DNA of 64,000 bases from Actinomycetota bacterium (GCA_019347575.1 JAHWKY010000007.1:1-64000); one strand, 5' to 3'; counted from the first letter of the stretch, positions 18,340 through 26,652 are shown. Program-made: numbers and translations. Notes: a model not told the origin generated them from the sequence alone.

Positions 18340-19509
18340 GTGGATCACACGGTCCTCCTCTGGCTCGAACTCGGGGGCGTGCTGACCGTCCTGGCGGTGA
18401 TGGCACGGCTGGCCAGGCGCCTGGCGCTCTCACCCATCCCCCTGTACCTGGGCGCGGGGCTCGCCTTCGGCGAGGGAGGTTTGCTCCCGCTCGTGACCTC
18501 GGAGGAGTTCGTCGGCACCGGAGCGGAGCTGGGTGTGATCCTGCTCCTGCTCATGCTCGGGCTGGAGTACTCGGGACGTGAACTCATCGACAACATGCGC
18601 CGTGCGACGCCGGTCGGTCTGGTCGACCTCGGGCTCAACTTCGCCCCCGGGTTCGCGGCGGGTCTGATCATGCGGATGGGCATCGTGCCCGCGCTGTTCC
18701 TGGGAGGAGTGACCTACATCTCGTCATCCGGCGTCATCGCCAAGGTGGTCGGTGACCTGGGATGGGCCGGCAACCGCGAGACCCCGCTGATCCTGTCGGT
18801 GCTCGTCTTCGAGGACCTCGCGATGGCCGTCATCCTCCCCGTCCTCGGAGCCGTCGCCCTGGGGGGCACGGTGGCGGGGGCGAGCCTGTCAGTCGCTGTC
18901 GCGCTGACCGCGGTGGCGTTCGCCCTGACGCTGTCGGTGCGCCACGGCGAGCGCATCAGCAGCCTGGCGTTCTCGGACTCGGACGAGGTGAACATCCTCT
19001 CGATCCTCGGCGTCACCCTCATCGCCGCTGGACTCGCGGAGTGGGTGCACGTTTCCGCCGCAGTGGGTGCCTTCCTCGTCGGCATCGGGATCTCCGGTCC
19101 GGCGGCCCACCGCGCGGAGACGCTCCTCTCGCCGCTCCGCGACCTGTTCGCTGCGGTCTTCTTCGTGTTCTTCGGCCTCTCGACCGATCCCGGCGTCCTG
19201 CCCGGGGTCATCGTGCCGGTCCTGGCCCTGACGGGGATCACGGCTGCGACCAAGACGGCCGTCGCCTGGCTCGGAGGCGCGCGAAGCAGGATCGGAACCT
19301 GGGGACGGTGGCGAGCAGCCGCCGCGTTGGTGGCACGGGGCGAGTTCTCCATCGTGATCGCGGCGCTGGGCGTGACTGCGGGAGCATCTCAGCGGCTCTC
19401 GGCGATCGCCGCAGGTTACGTCCTCGTTACCGCCACGATCGGACCGGTGGCGGCTCTCGTCACCGATCGTCTCTCGGTCCGTGAAGTCGGGCTCCGAACG
19501 GGCACGTGA
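18340..19509 (+). CDS. khtU: CPA2-family K+(Na+)/H+ antiporter (KhtU-like)
   Basis: A 389-residue polytopic membrane protein of the cation:proton antiporter-2 family, with about 12 hydrophobic segments. Family sequence includes LSPIPLYLGAGLAFGEGG near the start, LLLMLGLEYSGREL (near 65) and the ISSSGVIAKVVGDLGW segment (near 128-143). Next to the KhtT-like gene it is most likely a K+ efflux antiporter. The start is GTG 18340, one base after the khtT stop; the upstream in-frame codons lie within khtT and are not real. With the channel gene it gives two routes of K+ movement in one locus. Confidence 0.88.
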   Translation: MDHTVLLWLELGGVLTVLAVMARLARRLALSPIPLYLGAGLAFGEGGLLPLVTSEEFVGTGAELGVILLLLMLGLEYSGRELIDNMRRATPVGLVDLGLNFAPGFAAGLIMRMGIVPALFLGGVTYISSSGVIAKVVGDLGWAGNRETPLILSVLVFEDLAMAVILPVLGAVALGGTVAGASLSVAVALTAVAFALTLSVRHGERISSLAFSDSDEVNILSILGVTLIAAGLAEWVHVSAAVGAFLVGIGISGPAAHRAETLLSPLRDLFAAVFFVFFGLSTDPGVLPGVIVPVLALTGITAATKTAVAWLGGARSRIGTWGRWRAAAALVARGEFSIVIAALGVTAGASQRLSAIAAGYVLVTATIGPVAALVTDRLSVREVGLRTGT

Positions 19510-19527
19510 GCGTCAGGCAGTGGCGGG

Positions 19528-19533
19528 TAGAGT
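19528..19533 (+). promoter_or_regulatory. -10 box before the small membrane protein gene
   Basis: TAGAGT (TANNNT) lies 8 nt before ATG 19542, again suggesting a leaderless or very short leader transcript and separate expression from khtU. Confidence 0.4.
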
Positions 19534-19541
19534 CCCTTGGG

Positions 19542-19979
19542 ATGACGAACCCGGTGTTCTCGAGTGCGATGGCGACCGCGCGCCGGGCGATGCGGCGTCA
19601 CCAGGGTCTGCCACCTGACCGCAAGCGTCCCCTGTGGCGACTCGTCCTCGGCGAGTTCGCCTACATGCTCGGCCAGCTCGTCCGTCCCCGTCTGCTCGTT
19701 CCCGCGCTCGTCGCGGCGGGCGTGGTGACGCTCGGCCTCTCCCCCGCGACACCCGGACCGGTGCTGGACCCGCTGCCTCTCGCGGCGCTGGCCGCAGCTA
19801 CCGGTGCCGCGGCGGTCTACATCAGCCTCCGGATGGCGTCACGGGGACGGACACCTGACCGCGGAGATAGCAGCGTGCTGCAGCAGGCTGCGGGGGGGAT
19901 CGGCATGGTGGCCCTCATGGCCGGCGTCTTCGCGCTCGCCGCCTGGGTGCTGGCCGTTGTCCTCCGGTCGCTGTTCTGA
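19542..19979 (+). CDS. Small integral membrane protein of unknown function
   Basis: A 145-residue protein with a basic N-terminal region (ARRAMRRHQ, PPDRKRP) and three hydrophobic segments: about 55-70 (LLVPALVAAGVVTLGL), 80-98 and 117-143 (GMVALMAGVFALAAWVLAVV). No motif is recognised. It follows khtU by 32 bp but has its own TAGAGT -10 box. Any role in the neighbouring potassium system is only a guess. Confidence 0.6.
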   Translation: MTNPVFSSAMATARRAMRRHQGLPPDRKRPLWRLVLGEFAYMLGQLVRPRLLVPALVAAGVVTLGLSPATPGPVLDPLPLAALAAATGAAAVYISLRMASRGRTPDRGDSSVLQQAAGGIGMVALMAGVFALAAWVLAVVLRSLF

Positions 19980-20008
19980 CGCACCACTGACGGGGTCTCC
20001 GGAGTGCC

Positions 20009-20692
20009 TCACTCCCCGACGGTTGGGGCGTCGTCGTCCTCGACGTCGGCGGCGTCCGCCGCGTGGGGCCACGACCGCAGATCGACGGGGAGGTGCGCGC
20101 CCTGGTTCCACACGATGAGGCGCCGGCCCCAAGTGTCGTCGAAGGCGATCTCGGTCACCGATGCGTTGCCGACGCCTCCCAGCGCGTTCATGGGGAGATC
20201 GAGCAGGCGGCGGGTTCCGTGCCAGACGGGGCCGCCGTGCGTCACACACACGGTCACGCCGTCGTCGGGAGTGTCAAGCAGGATGCGGTCGTACGCCTCG
20301 ATGACGCGCGCGCTGAAGTCGGCCGTGCCCTCGCCACCGACCTCTGCGACCACATCGTCACCAGCCGTCCAGCGGCGCCAGATCGCCGGGTCGAGCTCGG
20401 CCACTTCGGTGACGAGCTTGCCGGTCCAGCGACCGAAGTCGCGCTCGCGGACACCCTGCTCCGTGACCGGCTCGCGGCCGAGCGCAGCCGCGATCGGCGC
20501 GGTTGTCTCGAGGCAACGCTGCAGGTCCGAGGTGACGAGACGCGCCCCGCCGTAGCTCTCGACCACCCACGCCGCGGTGTGCTTGGCCTGCTGTCGGCCA
20601 CGGTCGGACAGCCTCGACCCCGACTGGCCCTGGATGCGACGCTCGACGTTCCACGCCGACTCGCCGTGGCGGATGAGGACGAGCCGCTTCAC
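20009..20692 (-). CDS. Histidine phosphatase (phosphoglycerate-mutase-like)
   Basis: A 227-residue member of the histidine phosphatase superfamily. The phospho-accepting RHGES is near residues 8-12, the acidic proton donor lies in RERDFGRW (near 85), and the second catalytic His is in VTHGGPVWH (near 160). The reaction is phosphate transfer or removal; the substrate (sugar phosphate, phosphoglycerate or other) is not readable. The GTG start overlaps the rsfS stop (GTGA). The order rsfS then phosphatase is common in actinobacteria. The ~20-residue acidic tail (AADVEDDDAPTVGE) is unusual but probably disordered. Confidence 0.87.
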   Translation of the reverse strand: MKRLVLIRHGESAWNVERRIQGQSGSRLSDRGRQQAKHTAAWVVESYGGARLVTSDLQRCLETTAPIAAALGREPVTEQGVRERDFGRWTGKLVTEVAELDPAIWRRWTAGDDVVAEVGGEGTADFSARVIEAYDRILLDTPDDGVTVCVTHGGPVWHGTRRLLDLPMNALGGVGNASVTEIAFDDTWGRRLIVWNQGAHLPVDLRSWPHAADAADVEDDDAPTVGE

Positions 20693-21087
20693 CGACTCCC
20701 CTCGGCCACGGCCGCGGTGTACAACTCGCCGGTCACCGGATCGCGTCGGGGGACGTCGGACCACAGCCGCTCGAGCGCGTAGTAGTCGCGCCGCTCGTCC
20801 TCGAAGAGGTGGCACACGATGTCGCCGTAGTCGAGCAGCATCCAGCCCGAAGCGGGTTCGCCCTCACGGCGTAGTGGCCGGCGGTCGTGATCCTCGCGCA
20901 GCTTGCGCTCGACCTCGTCGGCGACCGCGCGGAGCTGGCGGTCCGTGGCCGCGCTCGCCACGACGAACAGGTCGACGACGTTGAGGATGTCGGCGACCTC
21001 GAGCACGAGGATGTCGCTGGCCTTCTTGTCGTCCGCCGCGGCGCAGGCGGCGACGGCTGCCCGGACGGCCTCGTCAGTCGCGGGCAA
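20689..21087 (-). CDS. rsfS: Ribosomal silencing factor RsfS
   Basis: A 132-residue RsfS/YbeB protein that binds ribosomal protein uL14 and blocks subunit joining when nutrients are short. The family core is clear: KASDILVLEV (22-31), DLFVVASAATDRQ (39-51), and GWMLLDYGDIVCHLF (81-95). The start is read as TTG 21087, preceded by AGAGGG at a usual spacing. It belongs to the nadD-LCP-rsfS-phosphatase operon, now separated from nadD and LCP by an IS607-type element. Confidence 0.93.
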   Translation of the reverse strand: MPATDEAVRAAVAACAAADDKKASDILVLEVADILNVVDLFVVASAATDRQLRAVADEVERKLREDHDRRPLRREGEPASGWMLLDYGDIVCHLFEDERRDYYALERLWSDVPRRDPVTGELYTAAVAEGSR

Positions 21088-21108
21088 GGCTTCCCTCTCG
21101 TGTGGTGC

Positions 21109-21174
21109 GGGTGCTCATGTAGCCGGATGGCGGTAGCACACCCGGGTGCTCACGTAGCGGATGGCGGCTACATG
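21109..21174. repeat. Paired direct repeats with 9-bp inverted ends beside the IS element
   Basis: Two near-identical units (21109-21136 and 21144-21170), each GGGTGCTCA-Y-GTAGC then GGATGGCGG, follow each other between rsfS and tnpB. The outer sequences CATGTAGCC (21117-21125) and GGCTACATG (21166-21174) are exact reverse complements. This is where the right end of the IS607-type element, or its target, should lie. It may be subterminal element sequence or a pre-existing host repeat. Confidence 0.5.
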
Positions 21175-21260
21175 CCGTAGGGAACCACACCGTTGCAGTT
21201 GAGGGAGTATTCGTCTCGCTCTTCATGCAGCCACCTCTTGCGGGGTGGCGGTCCCAGTGT
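21175..21260 (-). ncRNA. Candidate TnpB guide RNA scaffold (omegaRNA/reRNA)
   Basis: In IS607/IS605 elements the RNA used by TnpB is made from the 3' end of tnpB and the element's right end, with the guide taken from flanking DNA. Here the minus strand after the tnpB stop (21223) has about 50 bp of sequence ending near CTGCAACGG-TGTGGTTCCC (around 21180-21200), before the repeat region. Position is the only evidence; boundaries are guesses. Confidence 0.3.
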
Positions 21261-22614
21261 TGTGGACCGTCGGGTCCGGCTGGGTTGACGTTTCACGGCC
21301 TCCTGCCTGTGCCGCCTGGGCGGCGCAGGGCTGATGGGTGGCTCCACGTCCGTGTTTTGCGTCCCCGCCCCACTGGCGGCAGGACGTGCACACCGCGAGG
21401 TGTGCGAGGTTGGTGGCCGCGTTGCGGTCACGGTCGTGCTCGGCCCCGCACGAGGTGCAGGTCCAGTGGCGCACGTCGAGGGGCAGCTTTGGCTCTCGGC
21501 TGCCGCACGACGAACAGGTCTTGGACGAGGGGTACCAGCGGTCGGCTCGGATCAGCGTGCCGCCGTACCAGGCGGTCTTGTAGGCCAGTTGCCGTAGGCA
21601 CTCGCCGAGCGCGGCGTCGGCCACGGCACGGTTGAACCCGCGGCCGGCGTTGCCCGCACCGGGCTTGCGGGCCGCCATGGCTTTGGTGTTGAGGTCCTCG
21701 ATCACGACGGTGTCGGCCATCTTCGCGATGGCGGTGGTGGCCTTGTGGATCGTGTCCGCCCGCAGGTTCGCCACCCGGGCGTGCGTCTTGCCCACGCGCC
21801 GCATGGTGCGGCGCCACCGGCCGGAACCGCGCTGCTGGCGTGCGGCTCTGCGCTGCAACCGACGCAACTTCGCCTGTGCGTCGGCCAGCGGTTTGGGGGC
21901 GGGGACCCCCAGCACCTGGTGGCCGTCGGGGGTGGCGACCACGAGCAGATCGACCACGCCAGCGTCGACCCCCACGACCGCATGCGGCTTGTCGTCGAGG
22001 GTCACGTCGCGGACATCCTCGACCGTGAACGAGCACCACCAGCGGCCCCGGCTGTGGGAGATGGTGGCGCGGATGATGCGGACCTCGCCGGCCGCGACCG
22101 CGGTGATCAGCTCGTCGAGCCGCTCGTGGGTGTGGACCCGGCCGACCCGGGGCAGCTGCACCGACACCTCGTCCGGGTTGGGGCGGAACGACCCGGTGGT
22201 GTAGGAGAACGAGAGGCGGGCACGCCGGCCACGGAAGGTGGGGAAGCCGATCGCTTGTCCGCCACGCCCCCCGGCCCTGGAGTCGGCCCAGTTCGCCAGG
22301 GCGTCCGCCAGCGACTGCAGGCCGTGGTTGAACGCCTCCTTGGACACCTCGCCCCACCACGGCGCCCACACGTCCTTGCCGGCGTTCCACGAGCGCCGCA
22401 GCGCCGGCAGGGTCCAGCTGTCGGCCGGGGTCAACGCCCCGCCCAGCAGCCGCCGCTCCCACTCGCGTGCGTCGAGGGTGGCCTTGACCTCGGCGAGCAT
22501 CCGGTTGAACACGAACCGGGCCGCACCCGCATGCGACGCCAACAGCCGTGACTGAACCGGGGTGGGGTCGAGTGCGACCTTCACCCCGTACAGCCGTGGC
22601 GCCGTGGCACCCAT
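21223..22614 (-). CDS. tnpB: TnpB RNA-guided nuclease of the IS607-type element
   Basis: A 463-residue TnpB, ancestor-type relative of Cas12. The RuvC-like catalytic residues are all present: Asp in VVGVDAGVVDLLVV (D217), Glu in VVIEDLNTKAM (E306), and Asp in DRDRNAATN (D396). The zinc ribbon is intact (CSSC at 367-370, CTSC at 386-389). The N-terminal wedge/REC part is complete (ARFVFNRMLAEVK). The start ATG 22614 overlaps the tnpA stop in TGATG. The gene is thus apparently functional although its tnpA is not. Length is slightly above the usual ~400 because of a C-terminal tail after residue 405. Confidence 0.92.
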   Translation of the reverse strand: MGATAPRLYGVKVALDPTPVQSRLLASHAGAARFVFNRMLAEVKATLDAREWERRLLGGALTPADSWTLPALRRSWNAGKDVWAPWWGEVSKEAFNHGLQSLADALANWADSRAGGRGGQAIGFPTFRGRRARLSFSYTTGSFRPNPDEVSVQLPRVGRVHTHERLDELITAVAAGEVRIIRATISHSRGRWWCSFTVEDVRDVTLDDKPHAVVGVDAGVVDLLVVATPDGHQVLGVPAPKPLADAQAKLRRLQRRAARQQRGSGRWRRTMRRVGKTHARVANLRADTIHKATTAIAKMADTVVIEDLNTKAMAARKPGAGNAGRGFNRAVADAALGECLRQLAYKTAWYGGTLIRADRWYPSSKTCSSCGSREPKLPLDVRHWTCTSCGAEHDRDRNAATNLAHLAVCTSCRQWGGDAKHGRGATHQPCAAQAAQAGGRETSTQPDPTVHNTGTATPQEVAA

Positions 22615-23233
22615 CAGCCCACCATGGGGCTGGCGGGGCCGACATCGTTCGCCGCGCACCGCATGGCCCTCTCCGCGCGGTTGCGGGCACCACGACGGCC
22701 GTACCGGCGGGCACACATCCAGCTGAGCACCTCGACCATGTCCCCTACCAGCTCGTCGTCGGTGTGGTCGTCGTGGTCGACCACCACGATCCGGCGTCCG
22801 GCCGCTGCCAACGCCGACTCCAGGTGATCGACCCCGAACCGGGCCAGATCCTCCCGGCGCTCGACCACCAAGCGTGGTCACCCTCGGGTCGGCCAGCAGC
22901 CTCGACAGGCTCCGGCGGCGGCCGTCCACGCCCGAGCCGACCTCGGTCACAACCTCGGTCACGACCTCATCGACCCACAGCCCCCGCCGGGTGGCAGCCG
23001 CCACGGTGCGTGACACCCGCCCCTCCAACCATGGCCCCTGCTCGTGGGACGACACTCTGGCGTACACCACCGTCCGCCCGTTGCCACCGGGCGGCTGGTA
23101 CTTGGGGTCCTGCACCAGGATGGACCCTGACGGGGTCTTCTCCGCTGGCACGGGCATCTTGCCCATCACAGAGCCAGCGGTACGCCGTCTTGGGATGGAT
23201 GCCCTCCAACCGCGCCCACTCCGACATCCTCAA
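22614..23233 (-). pseudogene. tnpA: tnpA serine recombinase of IS607 family, with two frameshifts
   Basis: Three consecutive frames together give an IS607 TnpA. First is a MerR-like helix-turn-helix (MSEWARLEGIHPKTAYRWLCDG). Next is the resolvase core (KMPVPAEKTPSGSILV, VVYARVSSHEQ with the catalytic Ser). Last is the C-terminal part (VVERREDLARFG, DMVEVLSWMCARRYGRR). The frame changes near 23168, where TGATGGGCAAG appears to carry one extra G, and near 22870, where ACGCTTGGTG appears to carry one extra T. A 12-bp in-frame duplication (VVTE twice) lies near 22955. The first codon may be TTG 23233 or ATG 23227. Sequencing error could mimic one frameshift but hardly both plus the duplication. 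Confidence 0.85.
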
Positions 23234-23285
23234 GCCAGCCTTGTACGTACGTTCGCACCAGATGTTTCCCTCACAGCGCAGCTGT

Positions 23286-23291
23286 TGTCAA
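23286..23291 (-). promoter_or_regulatory. Possible -35 box upstream of tnpA
   Basis: On the minus strand TTGACA (consensus -35) occurs about 55 bp before the tnpA start. The sequence 17-19 bp downstream (GAAACA/AACATC) is only a weak -10. It lies in the left end of the element. Confidence 0.3.
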
Positions 23292-23330
23292 CCCCCTGAG
23301 CGGCCGCACAGCTCAGTGCCAGTCGCAGGA

Positions 23331-24605
23331 TCAGCCCTCGTCCGCCGTGAAGTCGGCCCCGACGACGATGGTGATGTCGACGACGGATTGGGGGGTCCGG
23401 CTGATCTCGATCTGGCCGACGCCGAGGAGCGTCTGTATCTCGCGTGCCACGGACAGCTGTCCCGGATCGTCGTCGAAGACGATGATGCGCGTCGTGTCGT
23501 GGTCGAACGTGTCGGCGTTGCCCGTGAGCACCACCCGGAACCCCGCGGGGATGAGCCGTTCGGCCACCACCGCCCCGATGCCCGGCAGGCCGTTGCCGTT
23601 CAGAACCTGCAGGCTGCGACCCTCGGACGCCCCGACCGTCGGCACGGATCCGACGAACCGCTCCGCGACCAGCCGCGCGACGCGATCAGCGTCGACCCGG
23701 TAGCTGTCGTCCTCGGATGAGCCGATGGGGGTCACGGGCAGCGTCCGCACGACCAGGTCGTCGGCTGTCGCGGCCTCGGCGACCCCGACGAGGAGGGACC
23801 GGAACTCGTCGGCGGGCATCGCGGTATCGAACATCGGGGCGCCGTCGGCGAAGACGGCCTCGACCAGGTCCGGCTCGGCCGCCAGCTTCTCGAAGGCCGC
23901 GACGAGCACCTGCTGCAGTCGCGGGAGCCGGGTCAGTTCCGCCTCCCCCTCCTGGGTGAAGGTGATGTACTCCGCGAGCCGCGGACCGTCGAGGAACTGC
24001 TCTCCCGGCTGGAACCGCACCCGGCCACTGCCATCGGCTGCCCGTTCGGTGAGTCGCTCGGGCACGTCGATCGTGAGCCCTCCCACTCTGGTGAAGAACG
24101 AGGCCCAGCCCTGCTGACTCACCGCGGCGACGTGGTCGAGGTCGACGCCCAGGAGGTTGTCCAGAGTCGCGTCCAGAAGCGACGCGCCTCCGAACGCGTG
24201 GGCGCGACCCACCTGCAGGATGCCGTGTCCGGGGATGTCCCCGACCGTGGTCGCTGGAACGAGTACGGCGGTCGCCGCGTCGGTCTCGACGTCGCGTGCG
24301 AGGACCAGGATCATCGAGGCGTCCGCGCGCGGGGCGGCCTCGTCGATCGTAGCGATGACCAGCGTGGGCTGCCGGTCGGTGACCGGGCGAGCCGCGATCG
24401 TGCCGCCTTCCGAGGGGTCGCCGGTGTCGCTGACGACGATGGTCGCGATGACGATCAGCCCCACCACGCCCGCTACGAGCCCGGTGCCACCGAGGGTGAG
24501 CCGCAGCAGCGTGCGGCGCCGCCGACGCTGACGTGCGCGGGAACGCCGCCCCGAGCGCCGTCGCCGTGGCGGGGCGCTGGGGCGTGGCCGGGTGTCCAGG
24601 CTCAT
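23331..24605 (-). CDS. LytR-CpsA-Psr (LCP) family protein with LytR_C domain
   Basis: A 424-residue membrane-anchored protein. A very basic cytoplasmic head (RRRRSGRRSRARQRRRRR) precedes one transmembrane helix (about 38-60). The LCP domain follows (about 80-290), where ALVPATTVGDIPGHG and the VGGLTIDVPERL segment are visible, then a C-terminal LytR_C domain (LQVLNGNGLPGIGAVVAERL, near 337). LCP enzymes attach polymers such as teichoic acids or arabinogalactan to peptidoglycan. The usual LCP arginines are poorly conserved here, so activity is less certain. The ATG start overlaps the nadD stop (ATGA). Next in the operon would be rsfS, but the IS607-type element intervenes. Confidence 0.85.
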   Translation of the reverse strand: MSLDTRPRPSAPPRRRRSGRRSRARQRRRRRTLLRLTLGGTGLVAGVVGLIVIATIVVSDTGDPSEGGTIAARPVTDRQPTLVIATIDEAAPRADASMILVLARDVETDAATAVLVPATTVGDIPGHGILQVGRAHAFGGASLLDATLDNLLGVDLDHVAAVSQQGWASFFTRVGGLTIDVPERLTERAADGSGRVRFQPGEQFLDGPRLAEYITFTQEGEAELTRLPRLQQVLVAAFEKLAAEPDLVEAVFADGAPMFDTAMPADEFRSLLVGVAEAATADDLVVRTLPVTPIGSSEDDSYRVDADRVARLVAERFVGSVPTVGASEGRSLQVLNGNGLPGIGAVVAERLIPAGFRVVLTGNADTFDHDTTRIIVFDDDPGQLSVAREIQTLLGVGQIEISRTPQSVVDITIVVGADFTADEG

Positions 24606-25219
24606 ACCGCTCCGTACAGGCCGTGCGCGTGAACGTACGCGGCGACCTCGTCAGGGACCAGGAACCGCGTCGCTCCGCCGGTCCCGAAGCGTCGGCGCAG
24701 CTCGGTGGAGGTGATGCCGATCGGGGTGACGTCGAGCCGCGTCACGCGCTCCTCGATCGTCTCTGGCAACGCCGCCGCTGACCCAGGTCGGGAGACGACG
24801 ACGACCGAGGCAGCCTCGAGGACCTCGTCGACACGGTGCCACTGGTCGAGCTTCGCCGCCGCATCCGCCCCCACCAGGAAGATCCACTCGGCGTCCGGTT
24901 CCTCCTCGTGGAGCTCCTCGAGGGTGTCCATCGTGTAGGTCTCCCCCTCTCGCTCGACCTCACGGCTGTCGACCGTCAGACCGCCCCGGTCGCGGACGGC
25001 GAGCACGGTCATCGCGACCCGGTGCTCGGGAGACGACGTCTCCCGCTTCATCCACGGCGCCCCGGCGACGACGAACCGCACCTCGTCGAGGCCCAGCGCG
25101 ATCCGAGCCTCCTCCGCCACGACGAGGTGACCGAGGTGGGGCGGATCGAACGTCCCCCCGAGCAGCCCCACCCGCGCCCCGATGGATGTGTCGTTGGCGC
25201 GGGATGCCGTGTCATCCAT
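24602..25219 (-). CDS. nadD: Nicotinate-nucleotide adenylyltransferase
   Basis: A 205-residue nucleotidyltransferase that joins nicotinate mononucleotide and ATP to give deamido-NAD. The phosphate-binding motif GGTFDPPHLGH (residues 21-31) and the C-terminal ISSTxxR motif (here ITSTELRRRF, near 171) are typical. WIFLVGADAAAKLDQWHR (near 114-131) is the usual substrate-binding segment. Length is normal. It lies 13 bp after the VWA gene and overlaps the LCP gene by 4 bp, so all three may share a message. Confidence 0.95.
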   Translation of the reverse strand: MDDTASRANDTSIGARVGLLGGTFDPPHLGHLVVAEEARIALGLDEVRFVVAGAPWMKRETSSPEHRVAMTVLAVRDRGGLTVDSREVEREGETYTMDTLEELHEEEPDAEWIFLVGADAAAKLDQWHRVDEVLEAASVVVVSRPGSAAALPETIEERVTRLDVTPIGITSTELRRRFGTGGATRFLVPDEVAAYVHAHGLYGAV

Positions 25220-25232
25220 ACACCCATCCCGC

Positions 25233-26645
25233 CTAGGCGATGCGCTCGACGAACGCGGCGAGCTGCTTGAGGTTGCGGACCTCGACCATGTCGTCGACGT
25301 AGCGCGCGTAGCTCGACGCGATCGAGTCGCCGGTGTCCCAGAACTGGATCGGCTCGGGGTTCAGCCAGAACACCCGTCGCGCCTTGTGCTGCAGGTCCTG
25401 GACCACCCAGTCGTTGGCCTTGCGGTAGTTGTTGCGCGCGTCACCGAGGATGATGACGGTCGAGCGGGGCGTGATGTCGCGCGCGTACTCGGCGTGGAAG
25501 CGCTCGAGGCTGTGGCCGTAGTCGCTGTGCCCGTCGAGCCACACCAGCTCGGCCTCGTGCATCATCCGCCTCATCGCGGCGCTGAAGTCGCCGTCCTCGA
25601 ACAGCCGCGTCACCTCGTCGAGGGTGTCGACGAAGGCGAAGGATCGCACCTTGCTGAACTGGCCCTGGAGCGTGTGCACGAGCATCAGGGTGAACCGGGC
25701 GAACGAGGCGACCGAACCGGAGACGTCGCACAGCAGGAACAGCTCGGGCTTGTGCGGGCGCCGCGGCTTGAACGCGGGATCGAACGGCACCCCTCCGGTG
25801 GACAGCGACTGGCGCACGGTGCGGCGCACGTCGAGACGACCGTCCTTGCCGAGGCGTCGCTTGACCGCAACACGGGTCGCGAGCTTGCGGGCGAGCGGCC
25901 GGATCTGGGCCCGCAGCTGTGCCTGCTCCTCCGCGTTGAGACGGAAGAAGTCGACCTCCTCGAGCGGCGGGCGGATGAGGCGCTCCGCGACCTGGTCCGC
26001 GCCCCGCTGGGCAGCGGCGCGCCGCCGGATCTCACCCTCGACCTCCTGCTGGAACCGTCGCAGACGAGCCTCGAACTCGTCGCGCCAGAGCCGCTCCTGG
26101 AGCGGCGTCAGGCCCTCCTCGTCCTCGGTGACGCGCTGGAGCAGGTCACGGAGCAGCTGCTGGATGTCGACGGCACGGAACACGCGGTACTGGAAGAAGC
26201 TGACACCACCGTCACGGCCCTCGACGCGGCCGAACATCTCGACCGCGAGCCGTGCCATCTGTCGGATCGACGCGGCGTCGCCCTCCATGAGCTGCTCGAT
26301 GAGCTGACGGATGAACTCGTCGGGATCGAGTTCGTCGTCGCCAGGAGGCTGATCGGTGACCATCGGGGTGTCATCCGGCGCGGCCGGACCCGCGGGGAAG
26401 TAGACCTCGAACAGGTCGTCGAACGCGCGCCGGTGGACGTGGTTCTTGATGCACAGCGACGCGAGCGCCTCGCGCAGCTGCTCGCGGTCCAGCAGATCGA
26501 GGTGGCGCAGGGCCCGGACCGACTCGACGCCCTCGGATAGGGCGACCTGCACGCCAGCGCGACGAAGCGCGTCCTCGAAGTCCAGTAGGCGTTGCATGAA
26601 CCCCGGCGTCGCGGCGGGGTCGGGCGGGGCGCTGATGTCGGTCAC
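25233..26645 (-). CDS. VWA-domain protein, CoxE-like
   Basis: A 470-residue cytoplasmic protein of the CoxE/VWA-containing family. The C-terminal half has a von Willebrand A domain with the MIDAS motif DVSGSV (in LFLLCDVSGSVASFARF) and a second part STVIILGDARNNYR. The N-terminal half is a charged helical region. Such proteins work with MoxR-type AAA+ ATPases in assembling or inserting metal cofactors. The MoxR gene lies 2.3 kb away on the same strand, separated by two plus-strand genes. GTG 26645 has TACCCT (26653-26658) 7 nt upstream, so the message is probably leaderless; the frame upstream of this GTG is not real. Confidence 0.85.
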   Translation of the reverse strand: MTDISAPPDPAATPGFMQRLLDFEDALRRAGVQVALSEGVESVRALRHLDLLDREQLREALASLCIKNHVHRRAFDDLFEVYFPAGPAAPDDTPMVTDQPPGDDELDPDEFIRQLIEQLMEGDAASIRQMARLAVEMFGRVEGRDGGVSFFQYRVFRAVDIQQLLRDLLQRVTEDEEGLTPLQERLWRDEFEARLRRFQQEVEGEIRRRAAAQRGADQVAERLIRPPLEEVDFFRLNAEEQAQLRAQIRPLARKLATRVAVKRRLGKDGRLDVRRTVRQSLSTGGVPFDPAFKPRRPHKPELFLLCDVSGSVASFARFTLMLVHTLQGQFSKVRSFAFVDTLDEVTRLFEDGDFSAAMRRMMHEAELVWLDGHSDYGHSLERFHAEYARDITPRSTVIILGDARNNYRKANDWVVQDLQHKARRVFWLNPEPIQFWDTGDSIASSYARYVDDMVEVRNLKQLAAFVERIA

Positions 26646-26652
26646 GGCCAAG

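Larger units (their letters stand above)
21137..23330 (-). mobile_element. IS607-family element (tnpA disrupted, tnpB intact)
   Basis: A serine-recombinase tnpA remnant and a tnpB gene in the standard IS607 order, with a TGATG overlap between them. The exact ends cannot be fixed: the given span is simply the gap between the repeats next to rsfS and the LCP stop. The left side holds a candidate tnpA promoter and a CTGAGC/GCTCAG hairpin (23296-23316). Comparison with the usual actinobacterial order suggests the element inserted between LCP and rsfS of one operon. TnpA is broken, so autonomous movement is unlikely. Confidence 0.85.

Noticed and set aside
21088-21222. Possible CRISPR array because of two repeat units
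   Set aside because: Only two units with a 7-bp gap; no spacer-sized intervals and no cas genes in the window.
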